A stretch of DNA of 64,000 nucleotides. It comes from an uncultured Porphyromonadaceae bacterium. GTDB taxonomy: Bacteria; Bacteroidota; Bacteroidia; Bacteroidales; Muribaculaceae. A program made the position numbers and the translations under genes. Positions 34,448-45,009 of the stretch are shown here, in pieces (positions within the stretch are counted from its first letter, which is position 1; each line of letters starts with the position of its first letter). The DNA is taken from assembly GCA_945873625.1 (NCBI GenBank), contig CAMCDS010000008.1:1-64000 (forward strand), given 5' to 3'. The notes beneath the pieces were generated by a model. That model was not told the origin of the DNA, ran no database searches, and was given only the letters and a program-made list of their open reading frames with translations.

Positions 34448-36454
34448 TTATTTGGAGATAAGGTTTTTGAGATAATCCTCGTCGGCGATGAAGGGCTCGG
34501 TAATCATGAATCCGTTGTCGGCCTGAGTGTCGTTCCATTCCTTGACGGTCGACATTGCGTTCTCGTTGCGTGCCCATGAGCGGCGTGCCACGCCACCCAT
34601 CACGTCCCAGAGCATTGCCTGCTTCAGGATGTTGTCTACGCGCTCCGAGCCGTCGCATATCATTCCGAAGCCGCCGTTGACGGCCTTGCCGATGCCTACG
34701 CCGCCGCCGTTGTGGAGGGCTACGAGGCTCATGCCGCGCGCGCAGTTGCCTGCGAAGCACTGCACGGCCATGTCGGCCATGACGTTCGATCCGTCCTTGA
34801 TGTTGGAGGTCTCACGGAAGGGCGAGTCGGTGCCGCTCACGTCGTGGTGGTCGCGGCCGAGCATGATGGGGCCTACCTCGCCATTGCGCACCATGTCGTT
34901 GAACTTGAGGGCGATTTTCAGACGGCCCATGGCGTCCTGATAGAGGATGCGGGCCTGAGTGCCTACTACGAGGGCGTTCTTTTCAGCGTCGCGGATCCAG
35001 TTGTAGTTGTCGCGGTCCTGGCCACGGCGGTCGGGATCGATGCACTCCATGGCGGCGTGGTCGGTCTTCACGAGGTCTTCATGCTTGCCCGAGAGGCATA
35101 CCCAGCGGAAGGGGCCGTAGCCGTAGTCGAACAGCATCGGGCCCATGATGTCTTCAACGTAGGAGGGCCAGATGAAGCCGTCTTTCTCGTCGATGCCGTT
35201 GCGCGAGATTTCCTTCACTCCGGCGTCGTAGATGGCTTTCATGAACGAGTTGCCATAGTCGAAGAAGTATGTTCCCTTGGCGGTGAGCGCCTTGATGGCC
35301 TCATAGTGGCGGCGGAGCGACTCGTCGACGAGCTGGCGGAAGCGCTCGGGGTCGTCGTGGAGAAGCTGCGTGCGCTCCTCAAACGAGAGGCCTGCGGGGC
35401 AGTAGCCGCCCTCATAGACAGCATGGCACGAAGTCTGGTCGGAGAGCAGCTCGATCTTTATGTCGTTGGCCACGGCATGCTCGAGCAGGTCGACCACGTT
35501 GCCGTGGTAGGCTATCGAGATAGGCTTCTTCTCGTCCATAGCCTTGCGGGCGAGACGGAAGGCCTCGTCGATGTCGGAGGTAACCTCCTGCACCCAGCCC
35601 TGGCTGTGGCGGGTCTCGATGCGCGAAGCGTCTACCTCGGCGATGATGGCTGCGGCGCCGGCTATTTCGGCGGCCTTGGGCTGAGCGCCGCTCATGCCTC
35701 CGAGACCGGAGCTTACGAAGAGGTGGCCGGCGAGATCACCGTCCTGAGGCACTCCGAGCTTCATGCGTCCGGCGTTGAGGAGCGTGTTGAACGTGCCGTG
35801 AACGATGCCCTGCGGACCGATGTACATCCATCCGCCGGCGGTCATCTGGCCGTAGTTGGCCACTCCGAGCTGCATGGCTTCGTGCCAGTCGTGGAGGTTG
35901 TCGAAAAGACCCACCATCATGGCGTTGGTGATGATGACGCGCGGAGCGTCCTTGCGCGAGGGGAAGAGGCCGAGGGGATGACCCGATTCGATCACGAGCG
36001 TCTGCTCGTCGGTCATCTCCTGGAGATATTTCTTGATGAGGCGGTACTGGAGCCAGTTCTGGCATACCTGACCGGTCTCGCCGTAGGTTACGAGTTCGTA
36101 GGGATAGAGGGCGATGTCGAAGCAGAGGTTGTTGTCGATCATCACCTGGAAAGCCTTGCCTGCGAGGCATTTTCCTTCGTATTCGTCGATAGGCTTGGCC
36201 TTGAGGTCGCCCTCGGGACGCCAGCGGTAGGCGTAGATGCGTCCGCGGGTGCGGAGCTCTTCCAGAAATTCAGGAGCCACCTTTTCGTGGAGCTCCTCGG
36301 GGAGATAGCGGAGAGCGTTCTTGAGCGCGGTTACTGTTTTTTCGGGAGTGAGAGTGTATCCGCGGTCGGGAGCGCGGCGGATGCCTTCGTGAAAAGCGGG
36401 CATTTCAGGCAGTTCGCCCGAAAGAAGTATTCTCTTGTCAGAGTTCATAATCAT
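34448..36454 (-). CDS. hutU: Urocanate hydratase
   Basis: This 668-residue NAD-dependent enzyme hydrates urocanate to imidazolonepropionate. It has MTAGGWMYIGPQGIVHGTF, SSGLGGMSGAQPKAAEIAG for NAD binding, the catalytic Cys in FAGNCARGMS-type context and DQTSCHAVYEGGYCPAG, and ALHNGGGVGIGKAVNGG. It is longer than the approximately 550-residue proteobacterial enzyme but typical of the Bacteroidetes form. As first gene of the operon it has a strong promoter. No gene for the last step (ftcD, fchA, hutF or hutG) is in the cluster. Confidence 0.95.
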   Translation of the reverse strand: MIMNSDKRILLSGELPEMPAFHEGIRRAPDRGYTLTPEKTVTALKNALRYLPEELHEKVAPEFLEELRTRGRIYAYRWRPEGDLKAKPIDEYEGKCLAGKAFQVMIDNNLCFDIALYPYELVTYGETGQVCQNWLQYRLIKKYLQEMTDEQTLVIESGHPLGLFPSRKDAPRVIITNAMMVGLFDNLHDWHEAMQLGVANYGQMTAGGWMYIGPQGIVHGTFNTLLNAGRMKLGVPQDGDLAGHLFVSSGLGGMSGAQPKAAEIAGAAAIIAEVDASRIETRHSQGWVQEVTSDIDEAFRLARKAMDEKKPISIAYHGNVVDLLEHAVANDIKIELLSDQTSCHAVYEGGYCPAGLSFEERTQLLHDDPERFRQLVDESLRRHYEAIKALTAKGTYFFDYGNSFMKAIYDAGVKEISRNGIDEKDGFIWPSYVEDIMGPMLFDYGYGPFRWVCLSGKHEDLVKTDHAAMECIDPDRRGQDRDNYNWIRDAEKNALVVGTQARILYQDAMGRLKIALKFNDMVRNGEVGPIMLGRDHHDVSGTDSPFRETSNIKDGSNVMADMAVQCFAGNCARGMSLVALHNGGGVGIGKAVNGGFGMICDGSERVDNILKQAMLWDVMGGVARRSWARNENAMSTVKEWNDTQADNGFMITEPFIADEDYLKNLISK

Positions 36455-36476
36455 GGTAGGTTGTTGAATTTGTGTG

Positions 36477-36507
36477 CAAAGTTACATATTATCGGTTAGA
36501 GTCGCAA
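36477..36507 (-). promoter_or_regulatory. hutUIH promoter
   Basis: Minus-strand TTG (36505-36507), 20-bp spacer, TAACTTTG (36477-36484). The leader to the hutU ATG is only about 18 bases. Confidence 0.75.
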
Positions 36508-36508
36508 G

Positions 36509-36549
36509 AAAAATCCGCCGAATCTCCATAATGTTGAAAATTCGGCGGA
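36509..36549 (-). terminator. glgP terminator
   Basis: Minus-strand CCGCCGAAT and ATTCGGCGG are separated by 16 bases and followed by ATTTTTC. It is positioned between glgP and the hut promoter. Confidence 0.8.
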
Positions 36550-36591
36550 CTATTATCGCGTCTGCGGGTCAGGAATCATCTTTCCGCGAGG

Positions 36592-39156
36592 TCAGAACCA
36601 GCGGAGATAGGCGAAATCCTGACGGTGGGGAAGGTCTTTGTTGTCGGGATACATGCGGAACGAGAATGTGAACATTCCGGCGTCGGTGAGCTTGTCTTTT
36701 CTCTCGTAGGTGTAGACGTTTCCGTCGCGTTTCACTACCTTGAGCGGGTAGCGGCCCACATACTTGCTGACGCCGTCTTCCTCGCGATAGAGCACAATCT
36801 CCACGCCGATGGCGTCGCCGAGACCCTTGGTGTCGATCACGCAGCTTGCGTCGAACGCCGTGCCGGTGCGGGGCTGCGATCCGGGTTCGCCGTCGTTGAA
36901 CGAACTGGAGAGGATCTCCACCTGGTCCCACTTGGAGGCAACTTCCTCTTTCCATGCCACTATCTCGCGGGCCTTGGCGAAGTCGTGAGCCTTGAGCGCG
37001 TGGGCACGTCTGGCTTCGGGCGAGTAGAAGCGGGCGATGTAGTCGTCGAGCTGACGCTGCATGGTGAAGTGGGGGGCGATATGGCCGATGGAGCGCTTGA
37101 TGTACTGTATCCATTCGGGGCTGTAGCCCTTCGAGTTCTTGGCGAAATAGAGGGGGATAATCTCGTTCTCGAGCATCGAGTAGATTGTGGCTGCGTCGAG
37201 CTTGTCCTGCTGGGCCTGGTCGGTGAATGTACGCTTGTCGGTCAGTGCCCATCCGGCCTGCTCGTCGAAGCGGTAGCCTTCATACCACCATCCGTCGAGC
37301 ACCGAGAAGTTGAGCACGCCGTTCATCTCGGCCTTCTCGCCCGATGTGCCCGAAGCCTCGAGGGGACGGGTAGGGGTGTTGAGCCAGATGTCGACACCGG
37401 TTACGAGACGCTTGGCCACAATCATGTTGTAGTCCTCGAGGAAGATGATCTTGCCCTGGAACTGCGGCATGCGCGAAATCTCAACGATGCGCTTGATGAG
37501 TCCCTGTCCGGCGCCGTCGGCGGGGTGAGCCTTGCCGGAGAAGATGAACTGCACGGGGAACTGCTCGTTGTTGACAATCTTGGCCAGACGGTCGAGGTCG
37601 GTGAAGAGCAGGTGGGCGCGCTTATAGGTGGCGAAGCGGCGTGCGAAGCCGATGATGAGCGCGTCGGGATTGATCTTGTCGGTAACCCGCATCACCTCGG
37701 CGGGGTCGCCCTGGTTCTTGATCCATTTCTCCTTGAAGTCGCTCTTCACGAAGTTGATGAACTTGTGTTTGAGCACGGTGCGCATCTGCCAGATGGCATC
37801 GTCGGAGACATTGAATATCTCCTTCCACGACTCGGGGTCGCTCTGGTCCTCAAACACTTTCGGACCGAGATTGTCGAGGTAAAACTTCTTCCATTCCGAA
37901 GCGGCCCATGTCGGCATGTGGACGCCGTTGGTTACGTAGCCTACGTGCGACTCCTCGGGGGCATATCCCTTCCAGATGCCGGCAAACATGCGCTTCGACA
38001 CCTCTCCGTGGAGCCAGCTCACGCCGTTGGCCTCCTGGCAGGTGTTGAGGGCGAACACGCTCATCGAGAACCGCTCGTTGGTGTTGGGGTTCTCGCGGCC
38101 CATGTTCATGAGGTCGTTCCACGAGATGCCCAGCTTGGCGGGATACTCGCTGAGGTATTTGCCGAAGAGGGGCTCCTCGAAATAGTCGTGTCCGGCGGGC
38201 ACGGGGGTGTGGACAGTGTAGAGCGACGAAGCGCGCACCACTTCGAGCGCCACGTTGAACGAGAGCTTGTCTTTCTGCACATAGTCAACCAGACGCTGCA
38301 GGTTGAGCAGAGCGGCGTGTCCCTCGTTGGCGTGGTAGATGTCGGTATGGATGCCGAGCTTGTTGAGCATGTAGATGCCGCCGATGCCGAGCAGGTATTC
38401 CTGCTTGAGGCGGTTCTCCCAGTCGCCGCCGTAGAGCTTGTGGGTGATTTGGCGGTCGAACTCTGAGTTCATGTCGAAGTCAGTGTCGAGCAGATAGAGC
38501 TTCATGCGGCCCACGTTCACGCGCCAGATGTGGGCGTATACGATGCGGCCGGGGAAAGGCACCTCGAGCACCATGGGCTGTCCGTCTTCGCCTATCACCT
38601 GGTCGATGGGGAGGCGGTCGAAGTTCTGGGGCTCATAGTTGGCTATCTGCTGGCCGTCCATCGAGAGCGACTGGGCGAAGTAGCCGAAGCGGTAGAGGAA
38701 ACCGACGGCCGTCATGTTGACGCGGCTGTCGGAAGCCTGCTTGATATAGTCGCCGGCAAGCACGCCGAGGCCGCCGGAGTAGATTTTGAGGCAGTTGCAC
38801 AGGCCATACTCCATCGAGAAATATGCCACAGAGGGTATATCCGTGCGGGTAGGCTGCTTCATGTAGTCTTTGAAAGAGGCGTAGACGCCCTTGATGCGCT
38901 CGAGGAGCACCTCGTCGGCAAGTATCTCTTTCAAACGCTCATAGCTAATCTGCTGAAGGAGCATCACAGGGTTCTCGCCCACCTTGCGCCATAGCTGCTC
39001 GTCGAGGTCGCGGAAGAGGGACTTACCCTCGCTGTTCCATACCCACCAGAGGTTTTTCGACATCTCCTCGAGGGGCTTGAGCTCCTTGGGCAGCTCGGTG
39101 CGCACCGTAAGGTTGCGCCAGTTGGGCTGATTGGTGTTGCTAACTTGAAGTTTCAT
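36592..39156 (-). CDS. glgP: Alpha-glucan (glycogen) phosphorylase
   Basis: This 854-residue GT35 enzyme releases glucose-1-phosphate from glycogen. It belongs to the shorter bacterial/archaeal alpha-glucan phosphorylase group. Visible are [27 protein letters not shown] split over the N-terminal substrate region, [33 protein letters not shown] and the PLP-region motif [20 protein letters not shown] with its lysine. It follows glgA on the same strand with a 72-bp gap and they probably share transcripts. The pair cycles glycogen between storage and use. Confidence 0.93.
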   Translation of the reverse strand: MKLQVSNTNQPNWRNLTVRTELPKELKPLEEMSKNLWWVWNSEGKSLFRDLDEQLWRKVGENPVMLLQQISYERLKEILADEVLLERIKGVYASFKDYMKQPTRTDIPSVAYFSMEYGLCNCLKIYSGGLGVLAGDYIKQASDSRVNMTAVGFLYRFGYFAQSLSMDGQQIANYEPQNFDRLPIDQVIGEDGQPMVLEVPFPGRIVYAHIWRVNVGRMKLYLLDTDFDMNSEFDRQITHKLYGGDWENRLKQEYLLGIGGIYMLNKLGIHTDIYHANEGHAALLNLQRLVDYVQKDKLSFNVALEVVRASSLYTVHTPVPAGHDYFEEPLFGKYLSEYPAKLGISWNDLMNMGRENPNTNERFSMSVFALNTCQEANGVSWLHGEVSKRMFAGIWKGYAPEESHVGYVTNGVHMPTWAASEWKKFYLDNLGPKVFEDQSDPESWKEIFNVSDDAIWQMRTVLKHKFINFVKSDFKEKWIKNQGDPAEVMRVTDKINPDALIIGFARRFATYKRAHLLFTDLDRLAKIVNNEQFPVQFIFSGKAHPADGAGQGLIKRIVEISRMPQFQGKIIFLEDYNMIVAKRLVTGVDIWLNTPTRPLEASGTSGEKAEMNGVLNFSVLDGWWYEGYRFDEQAGWALTDKRTFTDQAQQDKLDAATIYSMLENEIIPLYFAKNSKGYSPEWIQYIKRSIGHIAPHFTMQRQLDDYIARFYSPEARRAHALKAHDFAKAREIVAWKEEVASKWDQVEILSSSFNDGEPGSQPRTGTAFDASCVIDTKGLGDAIGVEIVLYREEDGVSKYVGRYPLKVVKRDGNVYTYERKDKLTDAGMFTFSFRMYPDNKDLPHRQDFAYLRWF

Positions 39157-39228
39157 AACTTTTTAAATATATGAAATTGTGATTTTATTCTTGTTTGGGG
39201 TTATATGCCCTGCGGGCACGTGTGATGT

Positions 39229-40881
39229 TCAGGCCTTGGCCAGGCGCTCGTCGCGGCGGCGCATGGCTTCGCCGTAGGCCTCCTCATAGCGTGCGATAAA
39301 GTATTTCCAGTCGGCGCTTTTGGCTGTCTGCGCGGCGGCCTGGCGGAGAGCGGCGGTCTCGTTGGCCGGCATGAGGGCGTGGCGGCGGATGATTGAGGCC
39401 ACCTCGGCCACGTCGTGGTCGTAGTTGCTGTCGGTGCGGGCTATTACCTCCACGCCGGTTGACGCAGAGCCTCCGAATGTGGAGAGCACCCACTGGCCGA
39501 AGCCGGCCTTGTCGCTGCTCACGGTCGGCACGCCGAAAGCGATGCTCTCGAGAGGAGTGTAGCCCCACGGCTCATAGTAAGAGGGGAACACCGTAAGGTC
39601 GAGGGCCGGAAGCAGGTCGTAGTAGCTGATGTCGACGATGCCGTCGTGGCCGTCGAGATAGCAGGGCACGTAGACAGTCTTCACGCGCTCCGAGGCGTTC
39701 TCCTTCGAGAGGCGGGCCAGACGTCGGAAGATGGCGTCGGAGTCCTCGTTGTTGAGACGGTGGGTTGTGAAGTCGGGTTCGGGGCGTGTGTAGCCCTCGT
39801 CGGTGAGGTCTACGAGCAGACCGCCCGACGGCTCTTTGACCCATGCGGGCACGAGCACAAGGGCGAGTATGTCTTTTTCGGGACGGCTCTTGCCGAGGCT
39901 GTCGATGGCGTCGAGGCAGAGGTCGATTCCCTTGTTGCGGTATTCGTTGCGTCCTGATGTGGCCACGATGAAGGTGTCGTCGCTCCATTCGCGTCCGGTG
40001 AGCATCGAGGCTATCCGGAGCAGGCGTGCGCGTCCGGCCTTGCGGAGCGAGGCATACTTCGCGGCTCCGGGCACGAAGCCCGGCTCGAATCCGTTGGGGG
40101 TAACCACCTGCGGATTGATGTCGAGAAGCTGCCGGCATTCGCGTGCCGTAACGTCGCTCACGGTGGTGAAGCAGTCGGCCTGATGGGCGGCGGTCTTTTC
40201 GAGCGAGTGTTTCGACTCCATGTTGAGCTCGCGTGCCATCTGGTCGCCGTTGTAGCCGGTGAAATAGTCGTAGAGCGGCTTGCCGTTGCCGCAGATGCTG
40301 CGGCCTATCGAAGTGGCGTGGGTGGTGAACACGGTGGCCGTCTGCGGGCGTGTCATGCGTGTGTAGAGCAGACCCATTCCGGTGGTCCATTCGTCGAAAT
40401 GGGCTATCACCTTCGCGGGGTCGGCTTTGAGGTGGTCGGCTATCGCTCCGGCAGCGATGGCCGAGGCGATGGCGAAAGCGCACGACTCGTCGTAGTCGCC
40501 GTATGCGTGGAGCGAGTCGACGCCAAATTCCTTCCACATCTCTCCATAGATGCGGTTAAGCTCGGCATATACGCCTTCGTAGCCCACGAGAGCCACTATC
40601 GGCGAGCCGGGGATGTCCCAGCGTCCGATGCGGAGGGTGATGCCGTAGGGGAGCTTCAGGGCCGAGGCGGCTTTCTTCAGAAGCGTCTTCCTCTCGATGA
40701 AGCCGGTCGACGCATCGGCGTCTTCCTTGAAATCGGGACCGATGAAAACGAGTCTGTCGCCATAGAGCTTCTTAAGCTCACGGGCTTTGGTCGAAAGCAC
40801 TGTGTAGATGCCTCCGACTTTATGACATACTTCCCATGAAGATTCGAAAAGTACGTCTATTTTTGCATTCTGTGTCTGCAT
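39229..40881 (-). CDS. Glycogen synthase, GT3 type
   Basis: This 550-residue enzyme resembles the eukaryote-type (GT3) glycogen synthase rather than bacterial GlgA (GT5): FESSWEVCHKVGGIYTVLSTKA, HFDEWTTGMGLLYTR, FTTHATSIGRSI, TVSDVTARECRQLL, TPNGFEPGFVP, and the C-terminal PSYYEPWGYTPLESIAFGVP with its catalytic glutamate. GT3 enzymes occur in Bacteroidetes. UDP-glucose is the usual donor, but the donor is not fixed by sequence here. A promoter about 215 bases upstream gives an unusually long leader. Confidence 0.92.
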   Translation of the reverse strand: MQTQNAKIDVLFESSWEVCHKVGGIYTVLSTKARELKKLYGDRLVFIGPDFKEDADASTGFIERKTLLKKAASALKLPYGITLRIGRWDIPGSPIVALVGYEGVYAELNRIYGEMWKEFGVDSLHAYGDYDESCAFAIASAIAAGAIADHLKADPAKVIAHFDEWTTGMGLLYTRMTRPQTATVFTTHATSIGRSICGNGKPLYDYFTGYNGDQMARELNMESKHSLEKTAAHQADCFTTVSDVTARECRQLLDINPQVVTPNGFEPGFVPGAAKYASLRKAGRARLLRIASMLTGREWSDDTFIVATSGRNEYRNKGIDLCLDAIDSLGKSRPEKDILALVLVPAWVKEPSGGLLVDLTDEGYTRPEPDFTTHRLNNEDSDAIFRRLARLSKENASERVKTVYVPCYLDGHDGIVDISYYDLLPALDLTVFPSYYEPWGYTPLESIAFGVPTVSSDKAGFGQWVLSTFGGSASTGVEVIARTDSNYDHDVAEVASIIRRHALMPANETAALRQAAAQTAKSADWKYFIARYEEAYGEAMRRRDERLAKA

Positions 40882-41094
40882 TTCTGTTACAATCTTCTTT
40901 CGTTACCTTTTCCCGGAGTAGTCCGTCGGTCTGACGGGTAGAATATTTCTCCGGACCTGTAGAGTGATGGTCGAGCCATTGCCGGCCGCTGATGGGCCTG
41001 ACGGGCTGGCTGCTCAGATTAATTCCCTATAAAAATCTAAAATATCAGCCCCCGGAAAGTTGCTGACTGTCCGGCGGGTCGGATAAATGAAGTG

Positions 41095-41125
41095 CAAAGT
41101 TAATACATTTTTTCCGAAACTGCAA
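41095..41125 (-). promoter_or_regulatory. Glycogen synthase promoter with long leader
   Basis: Minus-strand TTG (41123-41125), 20-bp spacer, TAACTTTG (41095-41102). Transcription from here would give a leader of about 200 bases before the ATG at 40881, rich in short inverted repeats (for example around 40975-41000). Confidence 0.7.
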
Positions 41126-41177
41126 ATCCTTGAAGTTTTGCAATCGTTTTTTTCTGAGAGTGTTGCGGATAAAAGTG

Positions 41178-41214
41178 AGGTGGCGGAGCCTCCGCAAGGG
41201 AGATTCCGCCACCT
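41178..41214 (-). terminator. Terminator of the GLUG-protein gene
   Basis: AGGTGGCGGA (41178-41187) pairs with TCCGCCACCT (41205-41214). On the minus strand it is followed by CACTTTTATC, 23 bp after the stop codon. Confidence 0.75.
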
Positions 41215-41236
41215 GACGTTATTCAGCGTGTCGCGC

Positions 41237-44200
41237 TCAGTTGCCGCTTTCGCTTACAATCACTTTTCTTGCCACGCGCTTTCCGTCGGCTCCGGTGGTA
41301 ACCTCGACGATTACCTCTCCCGGACGCGGGGTGAACGTGCGGCGTCCGTCGAGGGTGAACCATTCTATCGTCAGTTGAGTGTCGCTGTCTACGCTGTCTA
41401 CCCCGTGCATGAGCCTGGTGGTAAGAGGGTAGGTGCGGCTGAAGGCTCCGGCCGTGGCCGTGATTGAGCCTTCTCCGTCAGCCTGTGGATATGCGTAGCC
41501 GTCGGATATGCCGATGGTGCCCCCGGCGCTCCATGCGGTGCCTTTGAGGCTGCCCAGCGTGATCGGACTGTTTACGTGCTCGCGTGTGTCGCCTTCGTAA
41601 AGGGTGAAAAAGACTGAATTGGCCTTGGCTGCGTCGGTCTCTGCCGAGACTGCGAGTCGGGGCAGGCAGAGCGGGGCGAAGACGTATCCGCCGCCGAGCA
41701 CGTCTGCGCTCTCGAAGAGCTCCGCCGCCGTCATTGCGACCGCTCCGTCCACAAGCCGGTCGGCCGGCTTGAGTCCGTCGGGCGCGTAGAAGCATGAGCT
41801 GACCACTGTCGGTTTCGACGAGGGGTCGGCCGAGATATGTCCGGCCGCGTTGCGGTATTGCTCGTTGCTGGAGTTGGCCGTTACGGTACCCGAGGAGTAA
41901 CAGCGTGTGATGGTGGTCCCGGTGCTGCGTCCCGTGATGCCGGCCACATAGCGTGCGGTCGTGATGTCGCCGGTGTTGTAGCAGTCGCTGACGGCGGTGG
42001 TGCCTCCCGTGCAGTTGGCGATGCCCGAAGCGCTTCCGTTGGCGCCGGCCGTGATGTTTCCGGCGTTGAACGAGCGCGAGATGGTGAGCGCCGAGCCTGA
42101 AGGAGCCTCGCCGACAATGCCTCCGGCGTTCATCGATGACTCAATCTCACCGGTATTGAAGCAGCCGTCGACGCTTACCTTCTGCGATACCTCGCCGATG
42201 ATTCCGCCTCCGCGTCCCATCATGGGTTTTACCTCCGACGTATTGTAAGACGATGTGATGCTGCATCCGTTGGCGGCCACGCCGGCGATGCCTCCGGCCT
42301 CCACGAATTTGGGGGTGGCGACACAGTCGTTGAATTTGGCTACGCTGACGTCGGCCATGTTGGCACATTCGCTCACCACGGCATGGTTGTAGCCTATGAT
42401 TCCTCCGGCTATTTCGCTGTTGGCCATCACTTTTCCGCTCACCGAGCAGCGCGATACGGATATGGTTGTCGAGCCTGCTGCCGCGTTGCTCGACCCGGCG
42501 ATGCCGCCGGCCGCCTTGTTGTAGGCCTTTATGACGCCGCTCACCTCGCAGTCGCTGATAGAGGCTCCATCGCCGATGAATCCGGCTATGCCGCCTACGT
42601 TGTAGTATCCTTCTATGTCGGCGTCGGTCAGGCGCACGTTGCTTACCTCGGCTCCTTTGCCGAGGGCGCCGAAGAGACCGACATTGCCGTTGCTTCCGCG
42701 GGTGTATTCGAGGGCCGTGCCGTTGGCGTCAAAGAGCACTCCGGCTATCCTGAGGTTGCGTATCGCGAATCCTCCGCCGTCGTAATGGCCCGCGAAGTAG
42801 TAGGTCAGTTCGCTGTTGAAGGCGTTGGTGGCCTTCGATGCTATGCCGTCGAATCCGGAAGTTCCGGCCATGTCGATGTCGGCTGTCTGACGGAACCATA
42901 CACCCTCGAAGTGCTCGATGCGCTCGCCGTTGCAACGGGCGGCGCAGCTCCTTGAGCTGCGCCTTGTTAGTGATGAGGTAGGGTGAAGCCTCCGTGCCCT
43001 CGCCTTCGAAGAGCACCGGCACGCGCATCACGGGGATGGCGGTGGAGTAGAGGCTCTGGGCGAGCAGGATGGTGTTGCTCACGGCTGCCGGAGGATTTCC
43101 GGCTGTGATTCTACCGTCGGCTATGCTGAACCATTCCCCTGCGGCCATTGACGCCTTGATGCCGGGCATGGCAGTGCTGATAACGGCCGAGCCTGAGAAG
43201 TCGGAGGCCGTGGTTCCGGCCGGGAACACCACGTAGGCCGCAGCCGCTTCCTTTACGGCTTCGGCCATAGAGGAGACGCTGACGCGGGGATAGAAACCCT
43301 TGGTGTAGGTCTAGTGCTCGGCCGGGATTCCGGCAAGCGTCTCGCCCGAAGTGAAGGAGAGGGTGGGCAGCGCCGTCTGTCCCGATTCGGGAATCTGGTA
43401 TCCGGCTATCATCTCCGGGTCGCCGCGCAGCTGCGAGTCGTAGTAGCAGTCGGCCACGGTGGCGTATTTGAAGTTGGGCGCGGTGCCGCTTCGGAAGTTG
43501 TGGGCCACGATGGCGCCGACATATCGCTTGTCGGGCGTGTCGATGCGCCCGGTGTTGATGCATCCGTGCACGTCGCAGTCGGCGTTAGAGTTATAGCCCA
43601 CGATGCCGCCGGCTTTCTGATAAGAGACGTAGACGTGGCCGGCATTCATGCAGTTTTCGACTGTGCCGAAATAGTTGTAGCCTGCGATACCGGCTCCCGT
43701 CGACTGCTTGTCGGGTTCGCGCAGGGAGTCGAACGACTGTGCCTCCACCTTGCCGAGGTTGACGCATTTGCTTATCACTCCGCGCTCGTTGCGTCCGGCT
43801 ATTCCGCCGGTCTGCTCATAACACTCGCGCACTGTGCCTGAGAAGACACAGCCGTAGATAAATCCTTTGGTGGCCGACGATTCTTTGAGGTAGCCGACTA
43901 TTCCGCCCGAATAGCGGTAGATGTTCTCTACCGTGGCGGACGACGAACATTCGCGGATCATGCATCCGGCCTCGGCCTGTCCGGCCACGGTGCCGGAGAC
44001 GGTGTAGCCTTTGACGGTACACGAGGAGTCGAAATGCAGGTTCTGCACTCCGCCGCTGTTCTTGAGTGTGCCGATGAAGCCCACGTAGCTACGCGAGCCG
44101 GTCTTTCCGGAGGTGAGCGTCTTGCCGTTTTCATCGTTTTAAGACCGTCGATATGCATGTTGCTGACCGTGTGGCCACGTCCGTCGATTATTCCGGCGAA

Positions 44201-44515
44201 GTACCACGATATGCCCGAAGCCGAGCCGGCCGGTGCGGAACCGATGCCGTAGAAGTCCTTGATTCCGCTCATGTCGATGTCGGCGGTGATGGCGAAATGC
44301 ACGCCCTGATAGTGGCCGGCGTTCATGCCGCTTGTGGCTCCGCTCTCGCCTGCGCAGGCGTCGGCGAGCGTCTTGATGTCGGCCGCCGTCTTCAGCAGAT
44401 AGGGCGAGGCCGCTGTGCCGCTCCCCTCGAACGGCAGCGCGGGATCGGCGGCGAAGAGCCGCGCCCCGTAAGCCATGATAAGGGAGATGGCGATTAGTAG
44501 ATGTTTGAAGTTCAT
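41237..44515 (-). pseudogene. GLUG-repeat surface protein with two frameshifts and one TAG
   Basis: A single gene of about 1090 codons can be followed through three frames. It starts MNFKHLLIAISLIMAYGARLFA (signal peptide) and continues to about 44138, where one A missing from an A run shifts the frame. Adding it back gives GLKNDENGKTLTSG. The second frame (MGFIGTLKNS...) is stopped by TAG at 43311-43313, just before TYTKGFYPRVSV, where relatives usually have Trp. The same frame resumes until about 42940-42950, where one extra base in a GC run breaks AQLKEL(AA)RCNGE. The third frame runs to a C-terminal type IX-like tail (IEWFTLDGRRTFTPRPGEV). Repeats such as GGIVGYNSNADCDVHGC are GLUG-like, typical of beta-helical adhesins or peptidases. 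Function lost or the assembly is wrong. Confidence 0.85.
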
Positions 44516-44580
44516 AGATGAAATGAATGAATATAGTGAAGGATGAATTTCCACACTGCAGGGATGCGCTATCTCGGATG

Positions 44581-44588
44581 CAAAGGTA
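44581..44588 (-). promoter_or_regulatory. Putative -7 box of the GLUG gene
   Basis: Minus-strand TACCTTTG fits TAnnTTTG and lies 65 bases before the ATG at 44515. No clear -33 TTG at 19-21 bp. Confidence 0.4.
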
Positions 44589-44661
44589 ATCCTTTTAATC
44601 CATACTAAGCCTCTTTCCAACAAAAAATGTTAAAGCAGGGGTCGCGGATTTCGGCCAAATT

Positions 44662-44908
44662 ACCTCCGGAGGAGGTTGCCTTTTCAATAGCCCCATGTTA
44701 ACGAACGCAGTGAGGTACATGGGGATAAACAGCACAGGGTAAAAACAACCCCCGGAGGGCGGTTGCATCTACCGGCCCGGCTGATTCTTTGCTGACGGAT
44801 GCAACCCGCCTCCGGGGGGTTTAGGTGTGGGTATATAAGTACCCCCACGTAGACTCGCTATCGCTTGTCAACGTGGGGTTAGTGAAGATGTAACCTCCTC
44901 CGGAGGTA
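44662..44908. repeat. Nested palindromic intergenic element, copy C
   Basis: This is the third copy of the element found after rpsP, 33 kb away: outer ACCTCCGGAGGAGGTT (44662-44677), CCCCATGTTAACGAACG hairpin (44691-44724), core arm AACAACCCCCGGAGGGCGGTTGC (44744-44766) with an imperfect partner at 44800-44820, the inverted hairpin CCCCACGTAGACTCGC... (44843-44878) and AACCTCCTCCGGAGGT at the right end. It lies between the GLUG gene and the TraB-like gene; nothing else is seen in 44516-45009. Confidence 0.85.
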
Positions 44909-45009
44909 TCGCCTGCGTCCGCCCGACCTCTCCCGAGGCACTCCCTGTGCACTCACTCGCCATGAGGGCGAATCGGGGCTTCAGGTGGGATGAGATGTTA
45001 CGGTGCCGG

